Source of the DNA: Pseudomonas jinjuensis | GTDB lineage: Bacteria > Pseudomonadota > Gammaproteobacteria > Pseudomonadales > Pseudomonadaceae | Reading direction: 5' to 3' | NCBI RefSeq assembly: GCF_900103845.1 | Contig: NZ_FNIJ01000019.1 | Coordinates: 62,001 to 126,000 of the forward strand | Length of the DNA: 64,000 bases | Shown: positions 1 to 9,627 of the stretch, one piece after another | How the letters are laid out: each line of letters begins with the position of its first letter | Numbering within the stretch: the first letter of the stretch is position 1 | The notes under the pieces: generated by a model | Told to the model about the DNA's origin: nothing | What the model saw: only the letters and a program-made list of their open reading frames with translations | Database searches by the model: none | Program-made: the position numbers and the translations under genes

Positions 1-74
1 CAGTCTAAGGGATAAGCGGCTCGGGCGGAGGTCTGGACGCGGAAATCTGAGAACGATGAACGGTCGGGGCAGGC

Positions 75-106
75 GTAGGGTGGATCAAGCTCGATCGATC
101 CACCAC
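75..106. repeat. Short REP-like palindrome
   Basis: An intergenic palindrome with arms GGTGGATC (79-86) and GATCCACC (97-104), preceded by GTAG. The layout (GTAGG, then an imperfect palindrome) resembles the short intergenic repeats scattered through Pseudomonas genomes and the pair at 24276-24354. I see no gene in bases 1-157. It could also act as a weak hairpin for transcription arriving from outside the window. Confidence 0.35.
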
Positions 107-157
107 GGCCGCGCAGGCGGCCCCGCGATGGTGGATGACGAAGTTGGCTGAAAAAAG

Positions 158-181
158 AAAACCCCGCCAAGGCGGGGTTTT
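158..181 (-). terminator. Rho-independent terminator of the inaA operon
   Basis: A GC-rich hairpin with arms AAACCCCGCC and GGCGGGGTTT around a two-base centre. On the minus strand it is followed by a T-rich run (the A-rich stretch at 151-160). It lies just after the stop of the last minus-strand gene at 199. Confidence 0.85.
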
Positions 182-198
182 CCCATTGCAGCCATCCT

Positions 199-426
199 TC
201 AGCGCCACTGCGCCCCGGCGCCCTGCGACAGGCCGAACATCAACAGCAGCAGGTTGCGATCGGGACGGACTTCCTGCCGGGTCTGCTCCTGCCCGGCCGC
301 CTGGCTGGCCTTTCCGTCCCTGGTCTGAATCACCGACAGTGAGGGTTCCTGCAAGGCGGCAGCGGCCAGGCTGGCGATGCCCAGCGCCCCGGCGAGGAGC
401 AAACCTCGTGTGATTTCTAGTTTCAT
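199..426 (-). CDS. Small exported hypothetical protein (75 aa)
   Basis: I do not recognise a family. The protein starts MKLEITRGLLL, followed by a hydrophobic Ala/Leu-rich stretch to about residue 25, which looks like a signal peptide or a single membrane anchor. A polar Gln/Arg-rich middle follows, then a short hydrophobic LLLLMFGLSQG segment near the C-terminus. Its ATG overlaps the stop of the InaA-like gene (ATGA), so it is probably translated by coupling with it. A terminator follows directly, making it the last gene of the operon. It matches in position the small hypothetical gene next to inaA in P. aeruginosa (PA4377, from memory). Confidence 0.7.
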   Translation of the reverse strand: MKLEITRGLLLAGALGIASLAAAALQEPSLSVIQTRDGKASQAAGQEQTRQEVRPDRNLLLLMFGLSQGAGAQWR

Positions 427-1127
427 ATATGCAACCCTTTGATAGCGCTGCCAAACGCCGTCTGGTAACCATAGACAAAGGCCTTCCATTGCGCTTCCGT
501 CCACGACGAACGGCGGCGCACCTGCTCGAGGTCGCGTCGAACGGCGCGTTTCACGCTGAGGCGGCGGCGGGCCTTTTCCAGGTCGATCAGGGCTACCTCG
601 ATCTTCTCGCCTTCCACCCGCACGAACAGGTGCTTGGGATACAGGCAGCCATGCTGCCAGCGCGCGGCGTTCAGCCTGGCGATCATGCCGCCGAACTGCT
701 GGAGGATGCGCTGGTGCATGGCCTCGCCCCAGCGATCCTGGTCGCGGCGGGCGTAGCACTCCGCCAGGCTGGAATAGCCGTCCAGCGCTTCGGTCACCAG
801 CAGCGCCTGCCATTCGCCGTCGAGCTTGCGGCAGCCGGCATAGACCACCCGCGGCACCCTGATTCCCAGTTCGCCGATGGCCTGCAGGGAGTGGTATTCG
901 CGGATGGCCGTCGGATAGCCGAAGGGATGCCGCCAGTCGCGGCAGATGTGGCCGACCTGCTGCTTGCGGTAGAGCAGGCGGCCGTCGTCGGCCAGCACCC
1001 GCTGCACCCCGCTTTCGCCACCACGCCGACGGTTCGGCTCCTCCACCCATTTGCCAGGCACCTGCAGCCAGCGTTCGAGAACGCCGTCGCCGGCAACCTG
1101 CTGCGGAAACGCCAGATCAGCAGCCAT
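423..1127 (-). CDS. inaA: InaA-family kinase-like protein (lipopolysaccharide-kinase fold)
   Basis: A 234-aa protein of the InaA group within the Kdo/WaaP lipopolysaccharide kinase superfamily. The kinase-like signatures are HGCLYPKHLF at about residues 150-160, the catalytic-loop position where typical kinases have H-x-D, and LIDLEKARRRL at about 178-188, the metal-binding loop position. The canonical catalytic Asp is Cys here, so activity on LPS should not be assumed. An AAGGAG site 6 bases before the ATG supports this start. The methyltransferase gene ends 3 bases upstream and a small exported protein overlaps downstream, so the three form an operon. InaA was first described as a weak-acid-inducible gene in E. 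coli; its substrate remains unclear. Confidence 0.85.
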   Translation of the reverse strand: MAADLAFPQQVAGDGVLERWLQVPGKWVEEPNRRRGGESGVQRVLADDGRLLYRKQQVGHICRDWRHPFGYPTAIREYHSLQAIGELGIRVPRVVYAGCRKLDGEWQALLVTEALDGYSSLAECYARRDQDRWGEAMHQRILQQFGGMIARLNAARWQHGCLYPKHLFVRVEGEKIEVALIDLEKARRRLSVKRAVRRDLEQVRRRSSWTEAQWKAFVYGYQTAFGSAIKGLHI

Positions 1128-1130
1128 CCA

Positions 1131-1802
1131 TCACTCCTTGCGCAGTATGTACACCCGCCACATGTGGATCAGCGGGCAGAAATCGATGCGGTCCTGCACT
1201 ACAAACCCCGCCTGGCGGAACTCGGCCTCGACGGTGCGGGCCGGGATCACGAAACGGTTCTGGTACGGACGCCCCTCGCGCCGCGCCTCCAGCCGCTTGC
1301 GTTTCCACGACTTGAGGTTGCCATCGACCCACAGCGAGACGATCACGCTGTCCCGCGTCACCCGGTGGAACTCGCGAAGCATGTTCATGCGGTCTTCGGA
1401 ACGGCCGATGTGGTGCATCAGGCGCATGCAGAAGATGCTGTCGACGGCGTTGTCCGACAGCTCGATGGCGAAGGCGGACGTCTGCAGCGGCCGCACGCGG
1501 CTGACCACTTCCGACGGCTGGCTGGCGCAGGCTACCGCGAGCATGTCGGCGGAATTGTCCGCGCCGATGATCACCCGGTTCCCCATTTCCGCCAGCATCG
1601 GCCAGAAGCGCCCTGCCCCGCAGGGAAGGTCCAGCACCAGGTTCGGCTGGCCGGCGAGCTTGAGTGCCTTGCGGGCTATCTGGACATCCCGCCAGTGGGA
1701 AAGTTTCCGGGAAAAGCCGTCCTGGTGCTTGTGCAGATACTCCTCGGAATGCTGGCGGTCGTACTTCCGGGAGAATTCGAGGGCGACGGATTTGTGAGGC
1801 AT
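1131..1802 (-). CDS. Class I SAM-dependent methyltransferase
   Basis: A 223-aa protein with a Rossmann SAM-binding motif, LVLDLPCGAGRFWPML (about residues 55-72), an acidic strand end IIGADNS, and a motif IV-like region with MRLMHHIG. This is the Methyltransf_11 type. The substrate cannot be read from the sequence. It stands first in a run with inaA and a small exported protein, downstream of colRS on the same strand, so action on an envelope or lipid component is possible but unproven. It corresponds in position to PA4379 of PAO1 (from memory). Confidence 0.85.
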   Translation of the reverse strand: MPHKSVALEFSRKYDRQHSEEYLHKHQDGFSRKLSHWRDVQIARKALKLAGQPNLVLDLPCGAGRFWPMLAEMGNRVIIGADNSADMLAVACASQPSEVVSRVRPLQTSAFAIELSDNAVDSIFCMRLMHHIGRSEDRMNMLREFHRVTRDSVIVSLWVDGNLKSWKRKRLEARREGRPYQNRFVIPARTVEAEFRQAGFVVQDRIDFCPLIHMWRVYILRKE

Positions 1803-1884
1803 GTGGAGAGGTTCCTGTACAGATTCTGCACAGAACCTAAACCCCGCCTTGTCATCTGCCTGTCAGAGAGTCGTGAAGAAAAGG

Positions 1885-3159
1885 TCAAATGGCCGACAGC
1901 CTGACTTCGAACCGGCAGCCATGCGGCTCGACCTGATGCAGGTTCACCGTCCAGCCCTCCGAGGCGCAGATCCGTTTCACCAGCGACAGCCCCAGGCCAA
2001 GACCCTCGCCCCGGGGCGACTGGCCGCGGACGAAGGGCTGGAAGACGAGTTCGCGCTGGTCCTCGGGTATGCCCTGGCCGGTGTCCTCGACGACGAATCC
2101 GCTGCCGGAGAGCCGCAGGCGGATGCTGCCGCTCTCCGTGTAGTGCATGGCGTTGCGCAGCAGGTTGCCCATCACCGAACGCAGGAACGGCGCATTGAAC
2201 TCGCCCTCCGGCACCTGTTCGGGCGTGTAGAGCATGGCCAGGCCCTTGGCCTCGATGGGGCCGCGCCATTGCTCGACCATCTCGTCGGCGACCTGCCGCA
2301 GCCCAGCGCGCGGCGCCATGTCCAGTTCGGCGCGGTTGGTCCGCGCCAGCAGCAGGAAGGTCTGCACCAGGTCGCGCATTTCCTCGCAGGCGCCGGTCAT
2401 CCGCGCCAGCTGGGCGCGCGCCCGGGGTCCCAGCGTGGGCTCCTCGGCGAGCAGCTCGCAGCTGCTGGCGATCACCATCAGCGGCGTGCGCAGCTCATGG
2501 CTGACGTCGCTGGTGAAGAGCTTCTCCCGCGTCAGCACGTCCTGCAGGCGGCCCATGGCGTAGTCGAACGCCGCCGCCAGTTCGCCGACCTCGTCGTTGG
2601 CGTAGTCCGGCGCCAGGGGCGGCGCCACTTCCAGCAGCTGGTCGCGATGGCGGACCTGGCGCGCCAGGCGCGACACCGGTTCCATCACCTTGCGCGACAG
2701 CAGCCAGCCGAGCAGCGCGGCCAGGGTCAGGCTGAGGATGTAGCCGCTGACCACCGCGGCATAGAGCACCTGCTCGCGGGCCTCGAAATCGCTCTGGTCC
2801 TGCAGCAGCACATAGCGCCTGCCGCCAACGGTGCGCACCAGCGCGTGGAACGACAGCTCGCCGTCGAACACCTCGTGGAAGCCGTCGTCCAGCCGCGACA
2901 GCGCCGGCGGCATGGCGTAGATGCCGAAGCCGTCGCTGACGAAGAAACGCATGCCCGGATCGAGCCGCGGGCCCCTGCCGCTGGCGAGGTCCTCGCGGAT
3001 GATGCGCACCAGCTCGCCGCCGAGATCGCGGGAGATCAGGCGTTCCTCGACCACGTGCACCACGCCGACGATGCCCACGGAAAACAGCCCGCCCACCGCG
3101 GCGGTCATCAGGATGAAGGCGATGACGATCCGCCGCGACAGGCTCTGCCTATATTCCAT
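1885..3159 (-). CDS. colS: Sensor histidine kinase ColS
   Basis: A 424-aa membrane kinase. Membrane segments lie at about 11-33 and 131-153 and enclose a periplasmic sensor of about 95 residues. Next come HAMP (about 154-208), HisKA with His221 in DVSHELRTPL, and an HATPase domain with the N box (GNLLRNAMHY), VEDTGQGIP and GEGLGLGLSLV. In Pseudomonas the ColRS system responds to excess zinc and iron and controls envelope and LPS-modification genes. The ExxE motif reported for metal sensing in P. putida ColS is present as E126-A-R-E129. The start overlaps the end of colR by 11 bases, so the pair is translationally coupled. Confidence 0.93.
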   Translation of the reverse strand: MEYRQSLSRRIVIAFILMTAAVGGLFSVGIVGVVHVVEERLISRDLGGELVRIIREDLASGRGPRLDPGMRFFVSDGFGIYAMPPALSRLDDGFHEVFDGELSFHALVRTVGGRRYVLLQDQSDFEAREQVLYAAVVSGYILSLTLAALLGWLLSRKVMEPVSRLARQVRHRDQLLEVAPPLAPDYANDEVGELAAAFDYAMGRLQDVLTREKLFTSDVSHELRTPLMVIASSCELLAEEPTLGPRARAQLARMTGACEEMRDLVQTFLLLARTNRAELDMAPRAGLRQVADEMVEQWRGPIEAKGLAMLYTPEQVPEGEFNAPFLRSVMGNLLRNAMHYTESGSIRLRLSGSGFVVEDTGQGIPEDQRELVFQPFVRGQSPRGEGLGLGLSLVKRICASEGWTVNLHQVEPHGCRFEVRLSAI

Positions 3160-3832
3160 GGGTGTCCTCGGCCAGCCGGTAGCCGACGCCGTGCACGGTG
3201 TGCAGCAGCGGCCGGTCGAACGGCTTGTCGATCACCTGGCGCAGCTGGTGGACGTGGCTGCGCAGGCTGTCGCTGTCCGGACAGTCGTCGCCCCACACGG
3301 CTTCCTCGAGCACGTCGCGGCGCACCACGTGCGGGCTCTTCTGCATCAGCACGGCGAGCAGCTTGAGGGCGATGGGGTTGAGCTTGAGCGGCTTGCCGGC
3401 GCGGGTCACTTCGAGGGTGTCGAGGTTGTAGCCGAGATCGGCCACCTGCAGTTCGCGCTTGCCGCCGCCCTGGGTGCGCCGCAGCACCGCCTCGATGCGC
3501 GCGGCCAGTTCGGACAGGGCGAAGGGCTTGAGCAGGTAATCGTCGGCGCCGGAGCGGAAGCCTTCCAGGCGGTCGTCCAGCTGGTCGCGGGCGGTGAGCA
3601 TGATCACCGGGGTGTCGCGGCGGGCCTCCTCGCGCAGGCGCCGGCACAGGGTGAAGCCGTCCAGCGCCGGGAGCATGACGTCGAGCACGATCAGGTCGTA
3701 ATGTTCGGTCGCCGCCAGGTGCAGGCCGGACAGGCCGTCCTGGGCGCAATCCACGGTGTAGCCCTTGAGCCCGAGGTAGTCGGCCATGTTGGCCAGGATG
3801 TCGCGATTGTCTTCAACCAGCAGGATGCGCAT
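3149..3832 (-). CDS. colR: Response regulator ColR (OmpR family)
   Basis: A 227-aa two-domain regulator. The receiver has the acidic pocket VEDN, phospho-acceptor Asp51 in VLDVMLPALDG, and the conserved Lys in LLKPFA near residue 101. The winged-helix DNA-binding domain occupies about 130-220, with the typical DSLRSHVHQLRQVIDK stretch and GVGYRL near the end. It is the first gene of the colRS pair. In PAO1, as I recall, a few genes separate colR from groEL; here they are adjacent. Confidence 0.94.
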   Translation of the reverse strand: MRILLVEDNRDILANMADYLGLKGYTVDCAQDGLSGLHLAATEHYDLIVLDVMLPALDGFTLCRRLREEARRDTPVIMLTARDQLDDRLEGFRSGADDYLLKPFALSELAARIEAVLRRTQGGGKRELQVADLGYNLDTLEVTRAGKPLKLNPIALKLLAVLMQKSPHVVRRDVLEEAVWGDDCPDSDSLRSHVHQLRQVIDKPFDRPLLHTVHGVGYRLAEDTHGI

Positions 3833-3978
3833 GCGGATCTCCTCTGCGATTCCCTAGGGTAGCGCCACGCGGCCGGCAAGCCGACATCCTTGACGCTTTC
3901 TTCACACTCGATTCACCGCGCGGCAGCGGCCCGGCCGCCGAGGCGGTCCGCCAGGCATGCCGAAAAATCCGCACCCAT

Positions 3979-4007
3979 GAAAAAGCCCCGCCGAAGCGGG
4001 GCTCTTT
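3979..4007 (-). terminator. Terminator of groESL
   Basis: A hairpin AGCCCCGC / GCGGGGCT with an A-run at 3979-3984, which is a U-run in the minus-strand transcript. It lies about 25 bases after the groEL stop. The rest of the colR-groEL gap shows nothing else I can name. Confidence 0.88.
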
Positions 4008-4031
4008 CCACAGCAGGTGCCGGGGGGCCGA

Positions 4032-5684
<1,653 letters not shown>

Positions 5685-5719
5685 CTAATTCGAATGCGAT
5701 GAAAACGGGACGGGAGGGA

Positions 5720-6013
5720 TCAGTCTTCCAGGACGGCGAGGATCTCGGACTCGCTCATCACCAGCAGATCTTCGCCATCGACCTTGATGGTGTTGCTGCC
5801 GGAGTACGGGCCGAACACCACCTTGTCACCCACTTTCACTGCCAGAGCGCGCACTTCACCGCTGTCCAGCACGCGGCCGGTGCCTACGGCTACCACTTCA
5901 CCGCGGTTCGGTTTTTCCGCGGCGGAACCCGGCAGCACGATGCCGCCTGCGGTCTTGGTTTCTTCCTCGCTGCGACGGATGACGACGCGATCATGCAGAG
6001 GACGAAGCTTCAT
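5720..6013 (-). CDS. groES: Co-chaperonin GroES (Hsp10)
   Basis: A 97-aa GroES of normal length, the heptameric lid of the GroEL chamber. It begins [14 protein letters not shown] and carries the mobile-loop sequence [14 protein letters not shown] (about 18-31) that binds GroEL. It is the first gene of the groESL operon. A roughly 140-base leader separates it from the predicted sigma-32 promoter. Confidence 0.99.
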   Translation of the reverse strand: MKLRPLHDRVVIRRSEEETKTAGGIVLPGSAAEKPNRGEVVAVGTGRVLDSGEVRALAVKVGDKVVFGPYSGSNTIKVDGEDLLVMSESEILAVLED

Positions 6014-6123
6014 AGTCGTAACTCTCCCAAACAGTGGTTTCCAACGGCCGGATCGGTATCCGGCAAGTTTTTTTAGGCCGGCGTGGCCGGCTCGCGACCC
6101 GACGGGCGAATCGCATGAGATAG

Positions 6124-6140
6124 CCTGTCCGTTCGACAGG
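6124..6140 (-). promoter_or_regulatory. Hairpin in the groESL leader
   Basis: An inverted repeat CCTGTC-CGTTC-GACAGG in the 5' leader of groES, downstream of the predicted heat-shock promoter and about 110 bases before the start codon. It could stabilise the mRNA or tune translation. No regulatory role is shown by sequence alone. Confidence 0.35.
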
Positions 6141-6159
6141 GGACCTTGCGGTGACTGCT

Positions 6160-6187
6160 ACATAAGGCCGCACGGAAGCGTTTCAAG
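6160..6187 (-). promoter_or_regulatory. Predicted sigma-32 promoter of groESL
   Basis: On the minus strand, CTTGAAA (6187-6181) matches the sigma-32 -35 consensus. After 13 bases comes CCTTATGT (6167-6160), close to the CCCCAT-T -10 element. It lies in the short gap between fxsA and groES, where the heat-shock promoter is expected. Confidence 0.7.
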
Positions 6188-6206
6188 GGCTGGCCGGAAA
6201 AATTTT

Positions 6207-6677
6207 TCAGCGCAGCCGGTCGTTGTCGCGGCGCTGGTACTCGCCCTCGATCACATTGGGCCGCTGCGGCCCGGAGGCATCGCGCGCCTGCGGGTCGTCG
6301 GCGAAGGCGCGGCGGCGCTCCGCCTGCTCCTGCATGCTGCGGCGCACGCGGCCGAGCAGCATCCGGCGGGTGAACGGCAGCAGGCAGAACAGGCCGATGA
6401 CGTCGCTGATGAAGCCCGGCAGCATCAGCAGGCCGCCACCGATGGCGATCACCAGGCCTTCGAGCATTTCCTGCTCGGGCAGCTCGCCCCGGGCCAGGCG
6501 CTCGCGGGCGCGCCAGGCGGTCGCCACGCCGGCTACGCGCAGCAGGGCCGCGCCAACGAAGGCGCTGGCGATGATCAGGAACAGGGTCCAGCCGACGCCG
6601 ATGACGCTGCCGACCTTGATCAGTACGGCCAGTTCGATCAGCGGGAAAAGCAGGAACAGAAGCAGGGAAGCGCGCAT
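6207..6677 (-). CDS. fxsA: FxsA-family membrane protein
   Basis: A 156-aa FxsA homologue. E. coli FxsA overexpression relieves F-plasmid exclusion of phage T7; the normal cellular role is not settled. Three or four hydrophobic segments fill residues 1-110, starting with MRASLLLFLLFPLIELAVLI, with a Gly-rich stretch ELLVIAIGGGLLMLPGFISD-like in character around 75-95. The C-terminus is polar and Arg-rich. It lies just upstream of groES on the same strand, as in other pseudomonads, but the heat-shock promoter lies between them. Confidence 0.9.
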   Translation of the reverse strand: MRASLLLFLLFPLIELAVLIKVGSVIGVGWTLFLIIASAFVGAALLRVAGVATAWRARERLARGELPEQEMLEGLVIAIGGGLLMLPGFISDVIGLFCLLPFTRRMLLGRVRRSMQEQAERRRAFADDPQARDASGPQRPNVIEGEYQRRDNDRLR

Positions 6678-6739
6678 GTGAGGATCCTTGGCGGGCAGCT
6701 GCCCGGAAAATTCTTAGGTGGAGCCGCCGCCCGCGATAT

Positions 6740-7477
6740 TCAAGCCAGGATGACTTCGCTGCCCGGCCACGCCTCGGCGTGGGCGAGCTGCACCAGCGCC
6801 TGGCGAACCGCGCCAGGATTGGCGCACGGCGCGGGGAACGGCAGCCAGTGCAGGGCCTGGCCGATACGCAGGTGGAAACCTTCCGTATCGATTCCCGCCA
6901 GTTCCGCCGGGGCGTTGTCCGGCAGGCCGGCCAGTTCGACATAGTGGGCGATGGCACTGGCATGGTCGCTGTTCATGTGCTCGACCATGCTCCGCTCCGC
7001 CTCGCCGACGAAGGGATTGGCCAGCGGCACGCTGTCGGCGGCGAGCCAGTGGATATCGCCGAAGCCGCCGATGAAGCGCCATTGCACCGGCTCCAGCACC
7101 CAGAAATCGAAGTCGTGCACACGATGGTAGTCCTGCGAATCGGGGAAATAGCGGTAATAGCGCTGGGCGGCCGTCTCGATGGCATCCGCCTCGGTGATCT
7201 GCCGCGCCTCGGCGAGCAGGGTCAGGCGGCCGGCGGCCTGGATGTCGTCGGCGTTGCGCTCGCCGACCAGCATCGAACACTTGGCATCGACCTTGAGATT
7301 CTGGGTGTGCTGGGCGATCCGGCTGATCAGGATCAGCGGCCGCCCCGCCTCGTCCAGGCAGTAGGGAACCACCGAGCCGAAGGGGTAGCCCGCCCACTTC
7401 CGCGACTGGGTGGAGAGTACGGCGCGGTATTCCTTGAGCAGCATTTCTCGGGCATGCTTGGCAGCTTTGACACTCAC
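6740..7477 (-). CDS. HugZ-like pyridoxamine-phosphate-oxidase-fold protein
   Basis: A 245-aa protein with an N-terminal split-barrel flavin-reductase/PNPOx-like domain (about 1-150) and a C-terminal DUF2470 domain containing MVEHMNSDHASAI near residue 165. This architecture is found in HugZ-type haem-degrading enzymes and in many uncharacterised proteobacterial homologues. Haem use is therefore possible but not shown. The start is a GTG (VSVKAAKHA) with GAGGAG 7 bases upstream. A longer open frame to the right is antisense to the divergent SDR and is not coding. No haem-uptake genes are adjacent. Confidence 0.8.
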   Translation of the reverse strand: MSVKAAKHAREMLLKEYRAVLSTQSRKWAGYPFGSVVPYCLDEAGRPLILISRIAQHTQNLKVDAKCSMLVGERNADDIQAAGRLTLLAEARQITEADAIETAAQRYYRYFPDSQDYHRVHDFDFWVLEPVQWRFIGGFGDIHWLAADSVPLANPFVGEAERSMVEHMNSDHASAIAHYVELAGLPDNAPAELAGIDTEGFHLRIGQALHWLPFPAPCANPGAVRQALVQLAHAEAWPGSEVILA

Positions 7478-7588
7478 GTTGTAACTCCTCGCGAAGAACC
7501 GTCTCGAACGGACGGGAAGAAAACGACCACCTAGAGTCTTACAGCTTCCAGCGGGGCTCCACCAGAATCTGCTCGTAGGGGTTTCAAG

Positions 7589-8347
7589 ATGCAACTGAAA
7601 GACAAGGTCATCATCATTACCGGCGGCGGCCAGGGCCTGGGCCGCGCCATGGGCGAGTTCCTCGCCGCCAGGGGCGCGAAACTCGCGCTGGTCGATCTGA
7701 ACGCCGAACGCCTGGAATCCGCCGTGGCCGCCTGCAAGGCCGCCGGTGGCGACGCCCGCGCCTACCTGTGCAACGTGGCCAACGAAGAGCAGGTTAGTCA
7801 CATGGTGGCCCAGGTCGCCAGCGACTTCGGCCAGATCAACGGCCTGGTGAACAACGCCGGCATCATCCGCGACGGCCTGACCCTCAAGGTCAAGGACGGC
7901 GAGCTGAGCAAGATGTCGCTGGCCCAGTGGCAGTCGGTGATCGACGTCAACCTGACCGGCGTGTTCCTCTGCACCCGCGAAGTGGCGGCGAAGATGATCG
8001 AGCTGAAGAACGAAGGTGCGATCGTCAACATCTCCTCGATCTCCCGCGCCGGCAACATGGGCCAGGCCAACTACTCCGCGGCCAAGGCCGGCGTCGCCGC
8101 CGACACCGTGGTCTGGGCGAAGGAACTGGCGCGCTACGGCATCCGCGTCGGCTGCGTGGCCCCGGGCTTCATCGCCACCGAGATCCTCGAAGGCATGAAA
8201 CCGGAAGCGCTGGACAAGATGACCGCCGGCATCCCGCTGCGTCGCCTGGGCCGTCCGGACGAGATCGCCCACACCGTGGCCTACATCCTCGAGAACGACT
8301 ATTTCACCGGTCGCGTCGTCGAGCTGGACGGCGGCCTGCGTCTGTAG
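7589..8347 (+). CDS. SDR-family oxidoreductase (FabG-like)
   Basis: A 252-aa classical short-chain dehydrogenase. It has the NAD(P)-binding TGGGQGLG (about 11-18), the structural NNAG, a catalytic Ser in NISSIS, and Tyr162-x-x-x-Lys166 in NYSAAK. The C-terminal PGFI and GRVVELDGG regions are typical. Asp38 after the second strand (LVDLNAER) suggests NAD preference. The sequence is close to FabG-type 3-oxoacyl reductases but the substrate cannot be assigned. The AGGGG site lies 7 bases before the ATG. It is divergent from the HugZ-like gene and convergent with the DUF481 gene, so it is a single-gene unit. Confidence 0.9.
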   Translation: MQLKDKVIIITGGGQGLGRAMGEFLAARGAKLALVDLNAERLESAVAACKAAGGDARAYLCNVANEEQVSHMVAQVASDFGQINGLVNNAGIIRDGLTLKVKDGELSKMSLAQWQSVIDVNLTGVFLCTREVAAKMIELKNEGAIVNISSISRAGNMGQANYSAAKAGVAADTVVWAKELARYGIRVGCVAPGFIATEILEGMKPEALDKMTAGIPLRRLGRPDEIAHTVAYILENDYFTGRVVELDGGLRL

Positions 8348-8366
8348 GGCTTTCGCCGGGAATGCA

Positions 8367-8393
8367 GAAAGGGCGCCATCGCGGCGCCCTTTT
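8367..8393. terminator. Bidirectional terminator
   Basis: A hairpin with arms GGGCGCC and GGCGCCC, flanked by AAA on the left and TTTT on the right. It sits between the convergent SDR and DUF481 genes and can serve both. Confidence 0.85.
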
Positions 8394-8399
8394 CATTTC

Positions 8400-9401
8400 C
8401 TACCAGCCGACGCCGAGGCCGAAGGTGTAGCGGCGCTCGTTGACGTCGCCGTCGTTGCTGCTGAGCTTGTCCCATTCCGCCTTCAGGCTGAGCGACGCCC
8501 AGGAAGTCAGCTTGTAGCGAATACCCGCCTCGCTTTCGAAGGCATAGTCCACGGCCGAATCCAGCGGCTTGCCCACTTCGCCATTGGTGAACAGCTCGAA
8601 CTGCTTGGCCAGCAGGTAGCGGTTGTAATCCCACTTCACGCTGCCGGAATAGAAGTGCTCCTTCTCGCCGTTACGGAAGTCGTAATCGTTGCGGTTGACC
8701 AGGGTGGCGATGGAGAAGGCGCCCAGCTCGTTATCCCAGAACTGGTAGCCCGGGCCGGTACCCACAGTGCGCTTCTTCTCCAGGTCTTCGATCATGTCGC
8801 GCTTGAACTCCCCCCTGCCCTGCCAGAACCAGTGCTCGTCGAGGAAGCGGTCGAGGGCGTATTCGGCCGAGTAGTTGTCGGTGCTGACCACGTCGTCCTT
8901 CTTCTCGCGGTTGTATTCGCCGGCCAGGTTGTGCCGCCAGCGGCCGTGGCGCGCGTTGGTCTTGAAGTCGACATCGTAGTCCTCGACGTCGTTCTCCGCC
9001 TGCTTGTGGTCGAGGGAGAAGTCGACGTTGCCGTTCCATACCCAGTCCTCGAGGATCGGCTTGGGCGGCATCATCTGCTGGATCGCCGCCAGTTCGACGG
9101 TCTCGTCGGCGCCGTTGACCAGCTTGACGCGCCCAGGCTCCGCCGGCTTCAGCCCCTTGGAGTGCTCGCCGGTGGCGTCGTCGGTCTTCACCAGCAGATT
9201 CTGGTCGGATTCCAGGGTGGCGATCTTGTCCCACTTCAGCGGGATGTCGCCGGCGTAGTCGGTTTGCAGCAGCAGCTTGCCGCCGTCGTACAGCTTGATC
9301 TTGCCGGTGAGGCGGTCACCATTCTTCAGCCATACGGTGTCGGCGAAGGCCGACAGCGAGGACAGGGCAAGGACGAAGCACAGCAGGTTTCGCAACAACA
9401 T
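8400..9401 (-). CDS. DUF481 outer-membrane beta-barrel protein
   Basis: About 333 aa with a clear signal peptide (MLLRNLLCFVLALSSLSAFA, cleaved before DTVW). A mature N-terminal part of about 90 residues contains GDRLTGKIKLYDGGKLLLQTDY-like beta-strand text, followed by a DUF481 domain of alternating aromatic beta strands that ends in ...LGVGW, a typical outer-membrane barrel C-terminus (aromatic last residue). The function of DUF481 (YdiY-like) proteins is not established. I chose the ATG at 9401; a TTG two codons upstream is also open. In PAO1 the equivalent is PA4390, from memory. Confidence 0.85.
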   Translation of the reverse strand: MLLRNLLCFVLALSSLSAFADTVWLKNGDRLTGKIKLYDGGKLLLQTDYAGDIPLKWDKIATLESDQNLLVKTDDATGEHSKGLKPAEPGRVKLVNGADETVELAAIQQMMPPKPILEDWVWNGNVDFSLDHKQAENDVEDYDVDFKTNARHGRWRHNLAGEYNREKKDDVVSTDNYSAEYALDRFLDEHWFWQGRGEFKRDMIEDLEKKRTVGTGPGYQFWDNELGAFSIATLVNRNDYDFRNGEKEHFYSGSVKWDYNRYLLAKQFELFTNGEVGKPLDSAVDYAFESEAGIRYKLTSWASLSLKAEWDKLSSNDGDVNERRYTFGLGVGW

Positions 9402-9489
9402 GAGCAATATTCAACTGGGTCCGATGAACGAAAGGCCGGGCATTATCCAGAAGCCAGGCGCTGGAGCAAGGACTGACCGGGGTACTTGC

Positions 9490-9627
9490 ATGGAGTTCAG
9501 CATCACTGATGAACGGGACCGTCCGGAGTGGAATCCGCCGCTCCGCCGGCAGTCCAATTCCGGAGGCGATGGCGGAAATGCCGCGGCGGCCGGAAAATGC
9601 AGGCAAGACACTGGAGACGAGCCATGA
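9490..9627 (+). CDS. Doubtful small ORF (45 aa) upstream of the ATL gene
   Basis: A 45-codon frame from ATG 9490 whose TGA overlaps the ATG of the alkyltransferase-like gene (ATGA), so it could act as a leader peptide. I see no ribosome binding site, and the composition (Gly, Asn, Arg-rich, no domain) gives no support. It may be noise in the roughly 220-base gap between the DUF481 and ATL genes. It is listed because of the exact start/stop overlap. Confidence 0.2.
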   Translation: MEFSITDERDRPEWNPPLRRQSNSGGDGGNAAAAGKCRQDTGDEP

